Shown: positions 1 to 8,500 of the stretch, in pieces
How positions within the stretch are numbered: position 1 is the first letter of the stretch
Layout: the number at the start of each line of letters is the position of its first letter
From: CAYRVX01 sp964642165
Lineage (GTDB): Bacteria; Planctomycetota; Phycisphaerae; SM23-33
DNA length: 19,365 nt
Direction: 5' to 3'
NCBI GenBank assembly: GCA_964642165.1
Contig: CAZXOC010000130.1
Location: forward strand, 1 to 19,365
The notes under the pieces: generated by a model
Database searches by the model: none
Told to the model about the DNA's origin: nothing
The model's input: the letters and a program-made list of their open reading frames with translations, nothing else
Program-made: the position numbers and the translations under genes

Positions 1-89
1 GGACCGTCGTCCTGCGCATGGAAGGCATCGTGAAGGGCTTCCCATGCGTTCGGGCGCCGGATCATATCGACTACCGAATAACATGCTGA
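1..89 (+). pseudogene. Remnant of sugar ABC transporter ATP-binding protein (N-terminus only)
   Basis: Reading from base 3 gives about 28 residues ending at a TGA at 87-89. They include VLRMEGIVKGFPCVRAPD, which closely resembles the opening of RbsA/MglA-type sugar ABC ATPases (consensus-like L-x-M-x-G-I-x-K-x-F-P-G-V-x-A-L-D). The Walker A motif that should follow within about 20 residues is absent, and the frame closes where a different gene fragment starts in another frame. The true start lies outside the window. I read this as the 5' stub of a broken transporter gene. The match is short and made from memory of the family, so chance similarity is not excluded. Confidence 0.45.
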
Positions 90-436
90 TCGCCTCGTTC
101 AATCCCGGCAACTTCAAAGGCGTGATCTTCCTGAGTGGCAAGAGCCTGTTCGAGGAGGACCATGGCGCCAACTACGGGCCGGAACTCTCGGCCCCGGCCA
201 ACTGCTGGAAGGAGAGCTTCCGCCGCGAGGACCCTCACTTCTTCTACACCATCCCGAACAGGGAACCCGTCCCGAAGATCACCCGGCCGAAGAAGATCAA
301 GGACAAGGGCACCGCCTGTGAGATCCGCCACTGGCTGACAGCGAAGCGCAAAGGATGGAATGTGGCGGAGGAAGACGCGGCGATCGTCAACAAGCAGCTC
401 CCGGGCTTGATCGATCTGGCCGTGCGTGAGGCGTAA
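83..436 (+). pseudogene. C-terminal fragment resembling sialate O-acetylesterase (SASA-type)
   Basis: This is an open frame of 117 residues from the ATG at 83; the frame also stays open to the left edge, but those residues look non-coding. The stretch with KGVIFLSGKSLFEED, then YGPELSA..ANCWK..F and DPHFFYTIPN, resembles the middle of SASA-domain esterases, where G-V-I-W-Y-Q-G-E is followed by a W-R/K-x-x-F segment and a strand before Q or P. The N-terminal catalytic Ser block of that family is missing and the usual W-Y-Q-G-E is altered to F-L-S-G-K, so activity is unlikely. The end (stop at 434-436) lies 61 bases before the next gene. It is probably a decayed remnant; it could instead be a small protein of unknown function. 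Confidence 0.4.
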
Positions 437-497
437 GGATAGGGGAGGGGATGCGGCGGGCAATGAACAGACGTGCGATCCGCGACGAGGGCCACTC

Positions 498-1751
498 ATG
501 ACAGATGACGTCGTACCACCCGAAGATCGCGCGATTCTTCGCGACCTGGCCATGCAGTACATGGAGGTCTGTGAATCGGACCGCAACAAGGAGCGCATCG
601 CCCTGTGGCGCGATCACAACAACCTGCGCCGGACGCGCGCGCCCGTGTACTGCAGTCACGATTATGCGGCACTCCTTCACATGGAGATTCGACCTCACCT
701 GCCTGACCCGCGGACCCGAACGCTGCGTGGCCACGAGATGTGGTTTCATCGGCAGTTGTGGTCCGCGACCATTCCCGACGATCATGTCTACTACCCGTGG
801 GTCACCGTGCGCGCGCCCATGCGGCAGCCGGAGATCGGCATCTGGGGATTCGAGAGTGACCGTATCCACGACGAGGTAAGCCGCGGATGGCGCGACTTGC
901 CGGTTATCCACACCACGGACGATCTCGATGTGCTTCGCGCCACGCCGCACGAGGTCATCGATGCCCATCCGCCCGAGGCGAAGCGGCTGGAAGACATCCT
1001 CGGCGACATCATGCCCGTCCATGTCAGGCGCAGCACCGTGTACGGCATCTGGGGCGGCACGGACCTGTCCGAGGCAGCCGGCACCGCTTTCGGGCTCGAG
1101 GAACTGCTCTACGCGCTCTACGACAAGCCCGACGTGGTGCACCGGCTGATGGCGTTCATGCGCGATGCCGTTATCGCCAACTTGAGGCAGGGCGAAGCGG
1201 CGGGGGACTGGAGCACGGCAGAGAGCCAGAACTACGGTGTACCGGCATACTGCCATGAACTCCCGGACCCGGGTCCGAACACGCACGGCGCGAAGCTATC
1301 CGATCTCTGCTTCTTCACCCACGCGCAGGAATTCGAGACCGTCAGTCCCGAACAGCACGAGCAGTTCCTGCTCGACTACCAGATGCCGATCATGGAGCTG
1401 TTCGGGCTGGTGAACTACGGCTGCTGCGAATCGCTTCACAACAAGATCGAGATGCTCAGGGCCATCCCGAACCTGCGCAAGATCCTCGTGGGGCCCAATG
1501 CCGACTTCCGGAAGTGCATCGACGAGATCGGGGGTGACTACATTGCGTCATGGCGCCCCAGCCCGGCCACCATGGTGACGGGCGGGTTCGATCCGGATTC
1601 GGTGAGACGGCAGATTCGCGAGGCCCTCGCGTATGCAAAGGACACCAACATCGAGGTCATGCTCAAGGAGATGATGACGCTCGACGGCGATATCTCGCGA
1701 CTGTTCAAGTGGGCGGAGATCGCCATGGAGGAATCCGAGCGAGCGGCGTGA
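498..1751 (+). CDS. URO-D superfamily protein, putative corrinoid-type methyltransferase
   Basis: The protein has 417 residues and starts at an ATG preceded by a GAGGG ribosome site 8 bases upstream; the frame is open further up to 426, but without a better start. Overall it resembles the uroporphyrinogen-decarboxylase-like proteins common in planctomycetes, Lentisphaerota and anaerobes, many of which act as methyltransferases from methylated substrates to corrinoid proteins rather than in heme synthesis. Visible features are an N-terminal helical extension with W-R-D-H-N at about 37-41, a YGIWGGTDL strand/loop at 182-190, and a NYGCCESLHNK loop at 306-316. The C-C-E cluster there is a plausible metal or substrate site. 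True HemE residues were not recognised. No corrinoid protein or reactivase is beside it, so substrate and partner are unknown. It converges on the GH130 gene, with 45 bases between the stops. Confidence 0.72.
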   Translation: MTDDVVPPEDRAILRDLAMQYMEVCESDRNKERIALWRDHNNLRRTRAPVYCSHDYAALLHMEIRPHLPDPRTRTLRGHEMWFHRQLWSATIPDDHVYYPWVTVRAPMRQPEIGIWGFESDRIHDEVSRGWRDLPVIHTTDDLDVLRATPHEVIDAHPPEAKRLEDILGDIMPVHVRRSTVYGIWGGTDLSEAAGTAFGLEELLYALYDKPDVVHRLMAFMRDAVIANLRQGEAAGDWSTAESQNYGVPAYCHELPDPGPNTHGAKLSDLCFFTHAQEFETVSPEQHEQFLLDYQMPIMELFGLVNYGCCESLHNKIEMLRAIPNLRKILVGPNADFRKCIDEIGGDYIASWRPSPATMVTGGFDPDSVRRQIREALAYAKDTNIEVMLKEMMTLDGDISRLFKWAEIAMEESERAA

Positions 1752-1796
1752 CCTGGAACGCAGCGAGTGCAACGAGCAGGTCTCCGGCCCGTCGCC

Positions 1797-2777
1797 CTAC
1801 CTGCAGAGCCCGATGAGGTCATCGAGGTTGGCGGTGGCGAGGGCCACGCTCTGATCGGCCGCTCCGTAGTAGATCCTCACGCTGCCATCCGCCTCGGGGA
1901 TCATGGCCCCGGGAAAGACCACGTGGCTCCGGTAGCCGATGTTCTCATAGTCTTCCGTGGGTTCCATGATCGGATCGGGGCACACGCCGACCACGGTTGA
2001 CGGATCCTCCAGGTCGAGCAGCATGACGCCCGTCCGGTACGTGAACGGCCAGCCGAACCGGTCCGGCTCGCCCATCTCCACCCCGTGAAACAGCGTGAGC
2101 CAGCCTGCATCCGTCCTGATCGGCGGCGTTGACGGACCGACCTTGACCTTGCCCCAGGGGATATCCTGGGCACGGAGCACCAGTGCGTGCCTGCCCCAGA
2201 ACTCCATGTCGGGGGAGTATCCTATCCACATGTCGAATCCTCTGCCCCGCGCAAATATGTGGCCAAACGGTCTGTCGAGTCGCACATACAGGCCGCCCAC
2301 CTTCTCGGGGAACAGCAGCGCATTGCGGTTGTCCGGCAACGTCCTGTGTACACGCTCCCAGTGATAGAGATCCTCGCTGAAGGCAATGCCGTTCAGGATC
2401 CCCCGTTCCGTGCTGGTCGCGTACGTCATCCAGTACGTGCCGTCGATCATCGTCAGCCGCGGATCATAGATCGAGTCGTCCTCATCGGGCAGCGGCGTGA
2501 GGATCGGTTCGGGATGGACCTCGAACGTGATGCCGTCATCGGAGAGCGCCAGCGCTATCGATCCCCCTTTTTTCGCGGCCGGCGTGACGCCGAGCTTCTC
2601 GATCTGGTCCTGGTTGATATCGGTGAACTCATCCGCCCGGAAAGCCAGCGCATACCGGCCGTCAGGCGTCTTCACGCCGCCGGGATTGTATGCCCCGGTA
2701 CACGGCCAGGGGACATCCCGGAACGTGATGACGGGATTCCCCGAGTACTTCTTGATCACGTCCAGTGCTTTTGACAT
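1797..2777 (-). CDS. GH130 family glycosidase, probable beta-mannoside phosphorylase
   Basis: The protein has 326 residues, the usual length for this family of five-bladed propellers. The ATG at 2777 follows a GGAGG about 8 bases upstream; an in-frame ATG at 2801 lacks this. Family hallmarks are the DGRYALAFRA strand (39-48), Y-D-P-R-L-T (104-109) carrying the expected catalytic Asp105, GPSTPPIRT followed by GWLTLFHG (214-232), and the closing IYYGAAD (302-308). Arg151, Arg167, Lys212 and His231 sit where GH130 phosphorylases hold phosphate. The hydrolytic GH130 mannosidases lack that basic set, so phosphorolysis of beta-linked mannose is the better guess. There is no signal peptide, so it is cytoplasmic and would act on imported oligosaccharide. 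The exact linkage cannot be read from the sequence. It may be co-transcribed with the PEP-CTERM genes upstream, across a 180-base gap. Confidence 0.85.
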   Translation of the reverse strand: MSKALDVIKKYSGNPVITFRDVPWPCTGAYNPGGVKTPDGRYALAFRADEFTDINQDQIEKLGVTPAAKKGGSIALALSDDGITFEVHPEPILTPLPDEDDSIYDPRLTMIDGTYWMTYATSTERGILNGIAFSEDLYHWERVHRTLPDNRNALLFPEKVGGLYVRLDRPFGHIFARGRGFDMWIGYSPDMEFWGRHALVLRAQDIPWGKVKVGPSTPPIRTDAGWLTLFHGVEMGEPDRFGWPFTYRTGVMLLDLEDPSTVVGVCPDPIMEPTEDYENIGYRSHVVFPGAMIPEADGSVRIYYGAADQSVALATANLDDLIGLCR

Positions 2778-2957
2778 GCGGCTTGCCTCCGCGGAAGTCA
2801 TCCTCGGACGACCTCCATGGCGATCTTCTCGGAACACCCCGCCTTCCGGGCCCACCGGCTCGCCCACGCGGAATCGAATCTCCTCTCGGTGCCGGACGCG
2901 CAGGTCGGCTCTCGCGGCGTATCGTCCAAGCCCGAGGTTCGATCGCGCCACGCGCGA

Positions 2958-3557
2958 TCAGACCGAGCGAGGGGGTCCGGCCTTGCTCTGCCGTCTGCGT
3001 CTCGCCAGCACAAGCGCCAGGCTCGAGATTCCCAGCAACGCCGCGCAGGAAGGCTCGGGGGCGGCGTAGTCGATCTCGATGCGACTCGTGGGCAGGACGT
3101 CAACGGCATCAGGCGGAAGGCCCCAAGATTGGAACCCGAAGCCGGCCGGCGCTTGTTGGAAGGTGCCGTTCAACCGATGCATTGTCCCTTCGTGGTGGAA
3201 TTCGCCGGAGCCGGACCATCCGAGTACGGGCCCGTCCAGGGTGATCGTCGCGGCGGAACCGGCGTCGGTGTCGATCGGCAGGAAGACATCCGCGTGGATG
3301 TCGGCCGCGTTGTGCCCGTCGGCAACGACGACGTCCCAGAACACTCGCACCTCCACGACCTCGAGCCCGATCAGCGGGTCGCCCGGGGAGATCCTGCCGT
3401 CCCCCGCAGCGCCGAAGGGCATCGGGGGGCCGAAGCGTGTTGTCGTGCGTACGTCCGCGGGATCAGGCCCGGCATTCGCGGCTGTCGCGACAAGCAGCAC
3501 TACCGCCGAAACGGCGAGCCGGCATGATGTTCTGCCACGGTCATTGAGAATCGACAT
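2958..3557 (-). CDS. PEP-CTERM sorted surface protein, unknown function
   Basis: The protein has 199 residues. An N-terminal signal peptide (charged start, hydrophobic 13-27, likely cleavage after A-N-A at 27-29) leads into a mature region of about 135 residues predicted to be beta-rich, with no recognised enzyme motif. The C-terminus carries the exosortase sorting signal: PEP at 167-169, a short hydrophobic helix at 171-185, then RRRR at 186-189. A ten-residue tail after the arginines is longer than typical. Exosortase/PEP-CTERM proteins are cleaved at the signal and passed to the cell surface or exopolysaccharide matrix. The ATG at 3557 has only a weak purine stretch upstream. It lies 38 bases downstream of a second, unrelated PEP-CTERM gene and is probably co-transcribed with it. 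A small structural or ligand-binding surface protein is inferred. Confidence 0.8.
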   Translation of the reverse strand: MSILNDRGRTSCRLAVSAVVLLVATAANAGPDPADVRTTTRFGPPMPFGAAGDGRISPGDPLIGLEVVEVRVFWDVVVADGHNAADIHADVFLPIDTDAGSAATITLDGPVLGWSGSGEFHHEGTMHRLNGTFQQAPAGFGFQSWGLPPDAVDVLPTSRIEIDYAAPEPSCAALLGISSLALVLARRRRQSKAGPPRSV

Positions 3558-3595
3558 ATTCTTATCTTTTCAATAGTTACAAAGCCGCGCCATCC

Positions 3596-4111
3596 TCAAA
3601 CCGGGAGGCCCCGGCGCCGCCGTCTGAACGCCTGCAGACCAGCGGCGCCCGCGCCCAAGAAGAACAGCGTGGCCGGTTCGGGCACGACGGTGAAATGCAG
3701 CGAGCCGCCGTGGCTGTTGTTCAACGTCCAATCCCCGGCGGGCAACGGGCCAAACTCGCCCCATGCCCCGTGGACGGGCTCGTATATCTCAGGGATGAAG
3801 TCGGAGAACACGCCGTCAAAGTGGATGTTGATGACGCGGGCGCCTTCGTCGGTGTCCAGGACGGGGCTGCCCAGAAGGGCCTTGGCGGCATAGCCCTTGT
3901 TGGAGTAGAGCTCTCCATCCAGTGGAGCGGTGAAGGAAATCGTGTCGGCCTTCGTCGGGGCAGGTGGCTCAATGGCGAGGGGGACAGGCTGCGGCGAGTC
4001 CAGATGTGGAATGAGCGCGGGGCGGAAGCTGATCATGGCAGCCGGCGCGCTGTCGACAGCAGTGGAAAGCAGGCCGAATACAGCCACGGCGCAGGGGGCG
4101 TGCTTCAGCAC
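3596..4111 (-). CDS. PEP-CTERM sorted surface protein, unknown function
   Basis: The protein has 171 residues from a GTG start at 4111, chosen because GAGG at 4119-4122 sits 7 bases upstream and the signal peptide begins right there; the longer open frame to 4189 has no such site. The signal peptide is residues 1-25 (hydrophobic 7-17, cleavage near A-P-A-A). The mature part is about 115 residues with no cysteine and a likely beta-sandwich pattern. The end is a textbook PEP-CTERM signal: V-V-P-E-P-A-T (142-148; PEP at 144-146), a Gly/Ala/Leu-rich helix to about 162, then five arginines at 163-167. Export, exosortase processing and surface or matrix placement are inferred from this signal. It is the first gene after a good promoter at 4219-4246 and likely forms a unit with the PEP-CTERM gene downstream. 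Confidence 0.82.
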   Translation of the reverse strand: MLKHAPCAVAVFGLLSTAVDSAPAAMISFRPALIPHLDSPQPVPLAIEPPAPTKADTISFTAPLDGELYSNKGYAAKALLGSPVLDTDEGARVINIHFDGVFSDFIPEIYEPVHGAWGEFGPLPAGDWTLNNSHGGSLHFTVVPEPATLFFLGAGAAGLQAFRRRRRGLPV

Positions 4112-4118
4112 AATGTCG

Positions 4119-4122
4119 CCTC
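4119..4122 (-). promoter_or_regulatory. Ribosome binding site deciding a GTG start
   Basis: GAGG lies 7 bases before the GTG of the PEP-CTERM gene at 4111. It is the only good Shine-Dalgarno match in the 5' part of that frame and fixes the start 26 codons inside the open frame. Confidence 0.6.
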
Positions 4123-4218
4123 GATTCGGCGTTGTGGTTTGTGGCCGGGCCGCGCCGGGCCTCCTGGGAAAGTCTGGGCAACTGAGCAACTAAGGCGGAA
4201 CCTCATCAGCCAGTGTGG

Positions 4219-4246
4219 AGTATACCATGATTCGCGGCTCTATCAA
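4219..4246 (-). promoter_or_regulatory. Sigma70-type promoter for the PEP-CTERM genes
   Basis: On the minus strand TTGATA (-35, 4241-4246) and TATACT (-10, 4219-4224) each differ from consensus by one base and are 16 bases apart. The -10 is preceded by TGG, giving an extended -10 (TGN). Transcription would begin near 4212, leaving a leader of about 100 bases before the GTG at 4111. This is the best promoter-like match noticed in the window and the local sequence is AT-richer than its surroundings. Confidence 0.6.
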
Positions 4247-4277
4247 ACTGTCTCCCCGAATGATCCGGGCGCGATGG

Positions 4278-4297
4278 TGCCGTAAGGACTTACGGCA
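4278..4297. promoter_or_regulatory. Perfect 9-bp inverted repeat, possible operator or terminator stem
   Basis: TGCCGTAAG and CTTACGGCA are perfect inverse complements separated by two bases (GA). The repeat lies 31 bases upstream of the -35 box of the PEP-CTERM promoter and 65 bases past the stop of the minus-strand glycosidase-like gene. The near-zero loop suits a dimeric transcription factor site better than a hairpin terminator, and no T-run follows on either strand. Which role, if any, it has is an inference from position. Confidence 0.45.
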
Positions 4298-4362
4298 GGT
4301 TGCCCTTGAAGGCCTCGTCTGCTGGAAGCAGCAGCCTGGCCCGGTTTCCGCGAGGAGCGGCC

Positions 4363-5505
4363 TCATTCCGTCTCTTCGTCGCCTGCCTCGGGCTTGTTCC
4401 GGTGGCGGTTGGCGAGGGGTTTGCTCGTGATCAGGCCGATGCCTCTGCCCTTGTTGCCGACGGCGCAGTAGAATAGGTAGCAGGTTCCGTTCGCGGGGTT
4501 CCAGACGAGAGAGATCTTGTGGGCGTATCTCCTGTCCAGCCCGGAGGGGTCCCCGCCGGCCTTGTAGATCGGCTCGGGGTCCACGGTCCAGCGGTACAGG
4601 TCGCGCGAGAAAGCGGTCATGACATGGGCGCCGCCGCGGCCGACGCCGAAGAAGAAGCAGACCCAGTGATCCCCGTCCCGGAACACCTTGCCGTCTGAAG
4701 AGAACTTCTCGTTGTAGCTGCCCTTGGGGCCGTTGGGGATCACGGGGTTGCGCTCATGCCGCCGCCACGTGAGGAGATCATCCGACAGGGCCAGTCCCAT
4801 CTGCTCGATGCGCCCGCTGGCCGCGTTGTAGAAGTTGTAGAACCCGCCCTTGTGCTCGAGCAGCCAGGGCTGGTAGATGCAGTCCTTCTCCCACGCCGCG
4901 CAGCCGGGCTGGTGGACGGAGAGAATGGGCTCGTCCTTCGCCCGCCGCCATGCGAAGCCGTCCTCGCTCGAGGCCACGCCTTCGTAGCCCGGGCGCAGCT
5001 CGTATCCGCCCTGGCGGGGATAGGCCCCGTAGAGCGAGAAGTACCTGCCATGCCTCTTCTTCAGGGCGCGCGGCGCCTTGATGTCGTAGCTGTCGTACAG
5101 GAAGGCTCCGAGCACGACGCCGCCGTGATCGAAGGAGCCCTTCGGCCCGTAGCCCATGGCCAGACGCATGTTGGTCCAGCGCACGAGATCATCGCTCTCG
5201 GCGAGAAACGACTGGTACCCCTTGCCGTCGAAGCCAATGAACGTCATGTACCACCGCTTGTCGCCCGGCCGCTGGAAGACCGTGGGAACGTCCGTCATGC
5301 GGATGTTCCCGAATCCCTTGATGTCGGGCCTGGCGGGGATCACGTGGCCGGGATGGTAGTGCCAGCCCCGGTAGGGCGCGGACCACCGTTTCACAGTGTC
5401 GGGGTCGATCGGCGCGGGCTGCTCCGCGCCCCGTGCCGACACGGATGCACAGGCCAGAATGGCGGCCAGAACACCAAGGAGGACTGACGCAGGTAGGGCT
5501 TCCAT
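4363..5505 (-). CDS. Secreted five-bladed beta-propeller glycosidase-like protein (GH43/GH32-like)
   Basis: The protein has 380 residues. The ATG at 5505 begins a clear signal peptide (hydrophobic 7-20, cleavage around A-S-V-S-A to R-G-A, 20-27); an ATG nine codons earlier has GGAG too close to be useful. The mature part shows repeated propeller blades typical of the GH43/GH32/GH130 superfamily: D-V-P-T-V-F and R-W-Y-M-T-F-I-G (72-91), SDDLVRW (104-110), SEDGFAW (180-186), YQPWLLEHKGGFYNFYNA (211-228), SDDLLTW (241-247) and SRDLYRW (300-306). These S-x-D-x-x-x-W repeats are the usual blade signature. Catalytic acids cannot be assigned with confidence; Asp72 and Glu207 are candidates. It follows the propeller-protein gene with only 37 bases between, so it is probably the last gene of that operon. 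Substrate is unknown, plausibly an external polysaccharide. Confidence 0.72.
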   Translation of the reverse strand: MEALPASVLLGVLAAILACASVSARGAEQPAPIDPDTVKRWSAPYRGWHYHPGHVIPARPDIKGFGNIRMTDVPTVFQRPGDKRWYMTFIGFDGKGYQSFLAESDDLVRWTNMRLAMGYGPKGSFDHGGVVLGAFLYDSYDIKAPRALKKRHGRYFSLYGAYPRQGGYELRPGYEGVASSEDGFAWRRAKDEPILSVHQPGCAAWEKDCIYQPWLLEHKGGFYNFYNAASGRIEQMGLALSDDLLTWRRHERNPVIPNGPKGSYNEKFSSDGKVFRDGDHWVCFFFGVGRGGAHVMTAFSRDLYRWTVDPEPIYKAGGDPSGLDRRYAHKISLVWNPANGTCYLFYCAVGNKGRGIGLITSKPLANRHRNKPEAGDEETE

Positions 5506-5542
5506 GCGATCTGGTTCCTGGTGAGACAGCATCGCTCCGCGC

Positions 5543-8500
5543 TTACTGTCCCATGCACTGGACGGTGCCGTCGGCGAGGCAGAGGAACACGTGGTTGTCC
5601 GCGACGGCGAGGCTGTCCCAGGCGGGGGCGGCGGGGAGCTTGTAGCTCGCCAGTTGCCTGCCGTCCTTTGCGGACACCGCCAGCAGCCGCCCGCCGCGTC
5701 GGCCCGCGTAGGCGGCGACGTAGTTCGTGTAGGAGGGGTCGTCGAACGCCATGGGCTCGCCGGCCACGAACAGGACATCGCCGGCCAGGGCGATGGCCTT
5801 GCCCGTGATCGGGATCGGCAGGCGCCACTTCTCCCTGCCGGCCCTGCCTCTGCCGCGGCCCCTGCGCTTCCCGAGGCCTCGCCGCTTCCTCGCGGCCGTC
5901 TTCGGAGACGTCTCCGATGAATCCAGCGTGCCCGCGAACAGCGTGTACCCGCTCTTGCGGGGATCGAAGTAGGAGTGGTTCGCGTAGATCGGGAAGCCGC
6001 GGACCTCGTAGTAGTCCTTGCCGTTGCTCACCATGATGTCGCCCCAGATGGCCGTGCTGATGGAGGGAGCCAGCGTCCAGCAGGTCCGGTGCTGGGGCTG
6101 TCCGTCGAGGAAGTTGGCGGTGGGGAGGATGTGGCGGCCGGCGGGGGCGTCGGCGAGGTCCAGGTCGAAGGCCTTGTGGCGCAGGTACAGCCGCGTGCCG
6201 TCGGTGACCATGACATCGTTCTTGAACCCGGCATGCCCGCCGACGGGGAAGCCGGATTTGGGGGAGAACGGCCCGTAGAACGCGCGGCTCTTCCGCAGGG
6301 CGCCGGTGGCGGGGTCGAGCGCATAGAGGAAGATGCCGCCGTCCAGGTACGAGCTCCGGCCCGCCGCGAAGTAGAGGGTGTCCTTCACGATCAGCACGCT
6401 TCCGCAGACAGGCCATTTGGACTCCAGTTGTCCGTAGGCGCCGATGAGCCTGTCGGGCAGGTCCTTGAACCGCCAGGCCAGCGCCCCGTCCGAGGCGCGG
6501 AGGCAGTAGACCCAGCCGTCACGGGACCCCAGCAGGACCGTGCCTTTGCAGTACGCCGGCGGGGAGTCGACCCGGCCGTCCGCGGTGAACGTCCATGCCG
6601 TCTTGCCGGTGGTGCTGTCCAACGCATACAGCGTGTGCGCATCCACACCGCAGACGAATGCCTTCCCGGCTGCGATGGTCATGGCACTTGGCTTCGTGGG
6701 GAGCTTCGCTTCCCAGCGCACCTTGAGGGCGGCGGGCGCCGAGGCGCTGGTGATACCGCTTCGGGACCCGTCGTGGCGGTAGGCGGGCCAGTCGTCCGCG
6801 GCCGCGGCGGCGGCGTCCGCGATCCTGCCGTAGGCTGGCCCCTTTTCCAGCCGGACGGCGCGCTTCACGCGGATGGGCTCGTCGGACTTGCGGATCCCGC
6901 GTCGCGGGGAGGCGTAGGCGTTCATGCCCTGGAACATGGAGCCCATGCTGCACGTGCACGAGTACGGGGTGGCGTAGACCAGCCCGTTGGCGGGCAGGAC
7001 CCCCATGCCGCATCCGCCGCGGGTCCAGTGGTGGGGGAACTCCTTGCCGGTCGCCAGCTCCAGGAAGTCGGCGCCGCCGGTCTTGCTGTTGATGAAGTAC
7101 CTCTCGGTGATGTAGTTGCGGTAGCAGCGGTCGTGGCCCATGGGGCCTGTCATCTTCTGCACGATCTTCTTGATCACGGCCCCGGTTTCCACATTGAGCT
7201 GCGTGGGGTTGTGCCCGCCGATCCACAGGGCCCCCTTGACGTAGCAGATGTCGGAGGGAGACTCGTAGTTCCCCCCGACCGGCGCTTGCCAGAGTTCCCG
7301 GCCGTCGTCCAGCGAATAGGCGTGGACGGTGTTCCTGGCGTTGGAGGCGATCTTCGCCGTCCGCCTGGACTCGACGGCAAAGACCTTGCCGCCGGCGATC
7401 ACGACCGTGTTCGGCGTCGTGCCCGGCGTCTTGGAGTCATGCCCCAGCGCGTTGACGACCTCCTTCTTGTGGGCCCAGATGGGCTTGCCCGTCCTGGCGT
7501 TGACACAGAACAGGCCGTCTGCCGCCTGGTAGACGGCTCGGGCGCCCTTGACGGACAGGGAACCGGCCGTGTAGCTGCGGATATCCCGGACGGCCCAGAG
7601 TTGCTTTCCCGTCTTCGGGTCGATGGCGAGGATCGCGCTGACGGGGTTTGCCTTGTCCTTGATCTCGGGGGCGTATCCCCTTCGGAAGCCGCCGCCGTGG
7701 AAGGGCTCGGTCGGGTCCGCCCCCTGGACGAACGGCCTGCCCTTGAGCTTCACGATGTTGTAGGCCGCGGAGGGGAAGCGGTCCCCGACGTTCAGGAACA
7801 GGATGCTCTGGTCATACGCCACTTCCTGGGTGGGGCTCGTGTTCTCGTAGACCTTCAGCACGTCGCCGGTGGCCGCGTCCACGGCCGAGGCAGGTCCCTC
7901 CAACTCGAGGGTGCAGTACAGCGTGTCGCCCACCGCGGCCATGCGCCGCTGCTGCTGCAGGGGCTGACACTTGATGTACATGGTCACCGACTCCCACCGC
8001 GTGATCTCGCGGGTCCAGAGCCGCTTTCCATTGAAGGCATCGCGTGCGACAATCCGGAAGGCGGCGGGGAGGTACGGGTTGTCGGGCGGCGCCGCGTCCT
8101 CGATCGTGAACAGTCGGCCGCGGGCGGTCACCATGCTGGCGATCGTCGGGATGGCCATGTGGGAGCGGCACCAAGTGGGGCCGTCGACCCACTGCACCAG
8201 CCGCGGCGGCCCGGCTACGGAGTCCTTCGCCACCGCGTTGTTGTCGGCCTTGTTCAGATACTGGGGCCAGTCATCGATGTTCTCCGGCCAGGGCTTCACC
8301 GCCTTCCTGCCGCCGACGACCATCGCGCCCAGCGGCGTCAGGACGCGCAGGGCTTCGTCCGCGGGCACGTCCCCCAACGTCTCAGCCACAATGAAGTTCA
8401 CCGTGTTGTCCGCGTACGGCAAGGCCTTCCCGTCGTACCGCGCCACCGACACGCGGCCGTACAGATTCCTGGACCGGAGATAGGCCCTGGCCTTGGCGAC

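Noticed and set aside
387..1286. Minus-strand open frame of 299 codons opposite the URO-D-like gene
   Set aside because: There is no recognisable motif, and the plus strand carries a family-like protein with a good ribosome site.
1752..1796. Intrinsic terminator between the convergent URO-D and GH130 genes
   Set aside because: No stable stem followed by a T-run was found in the 45-base gap.
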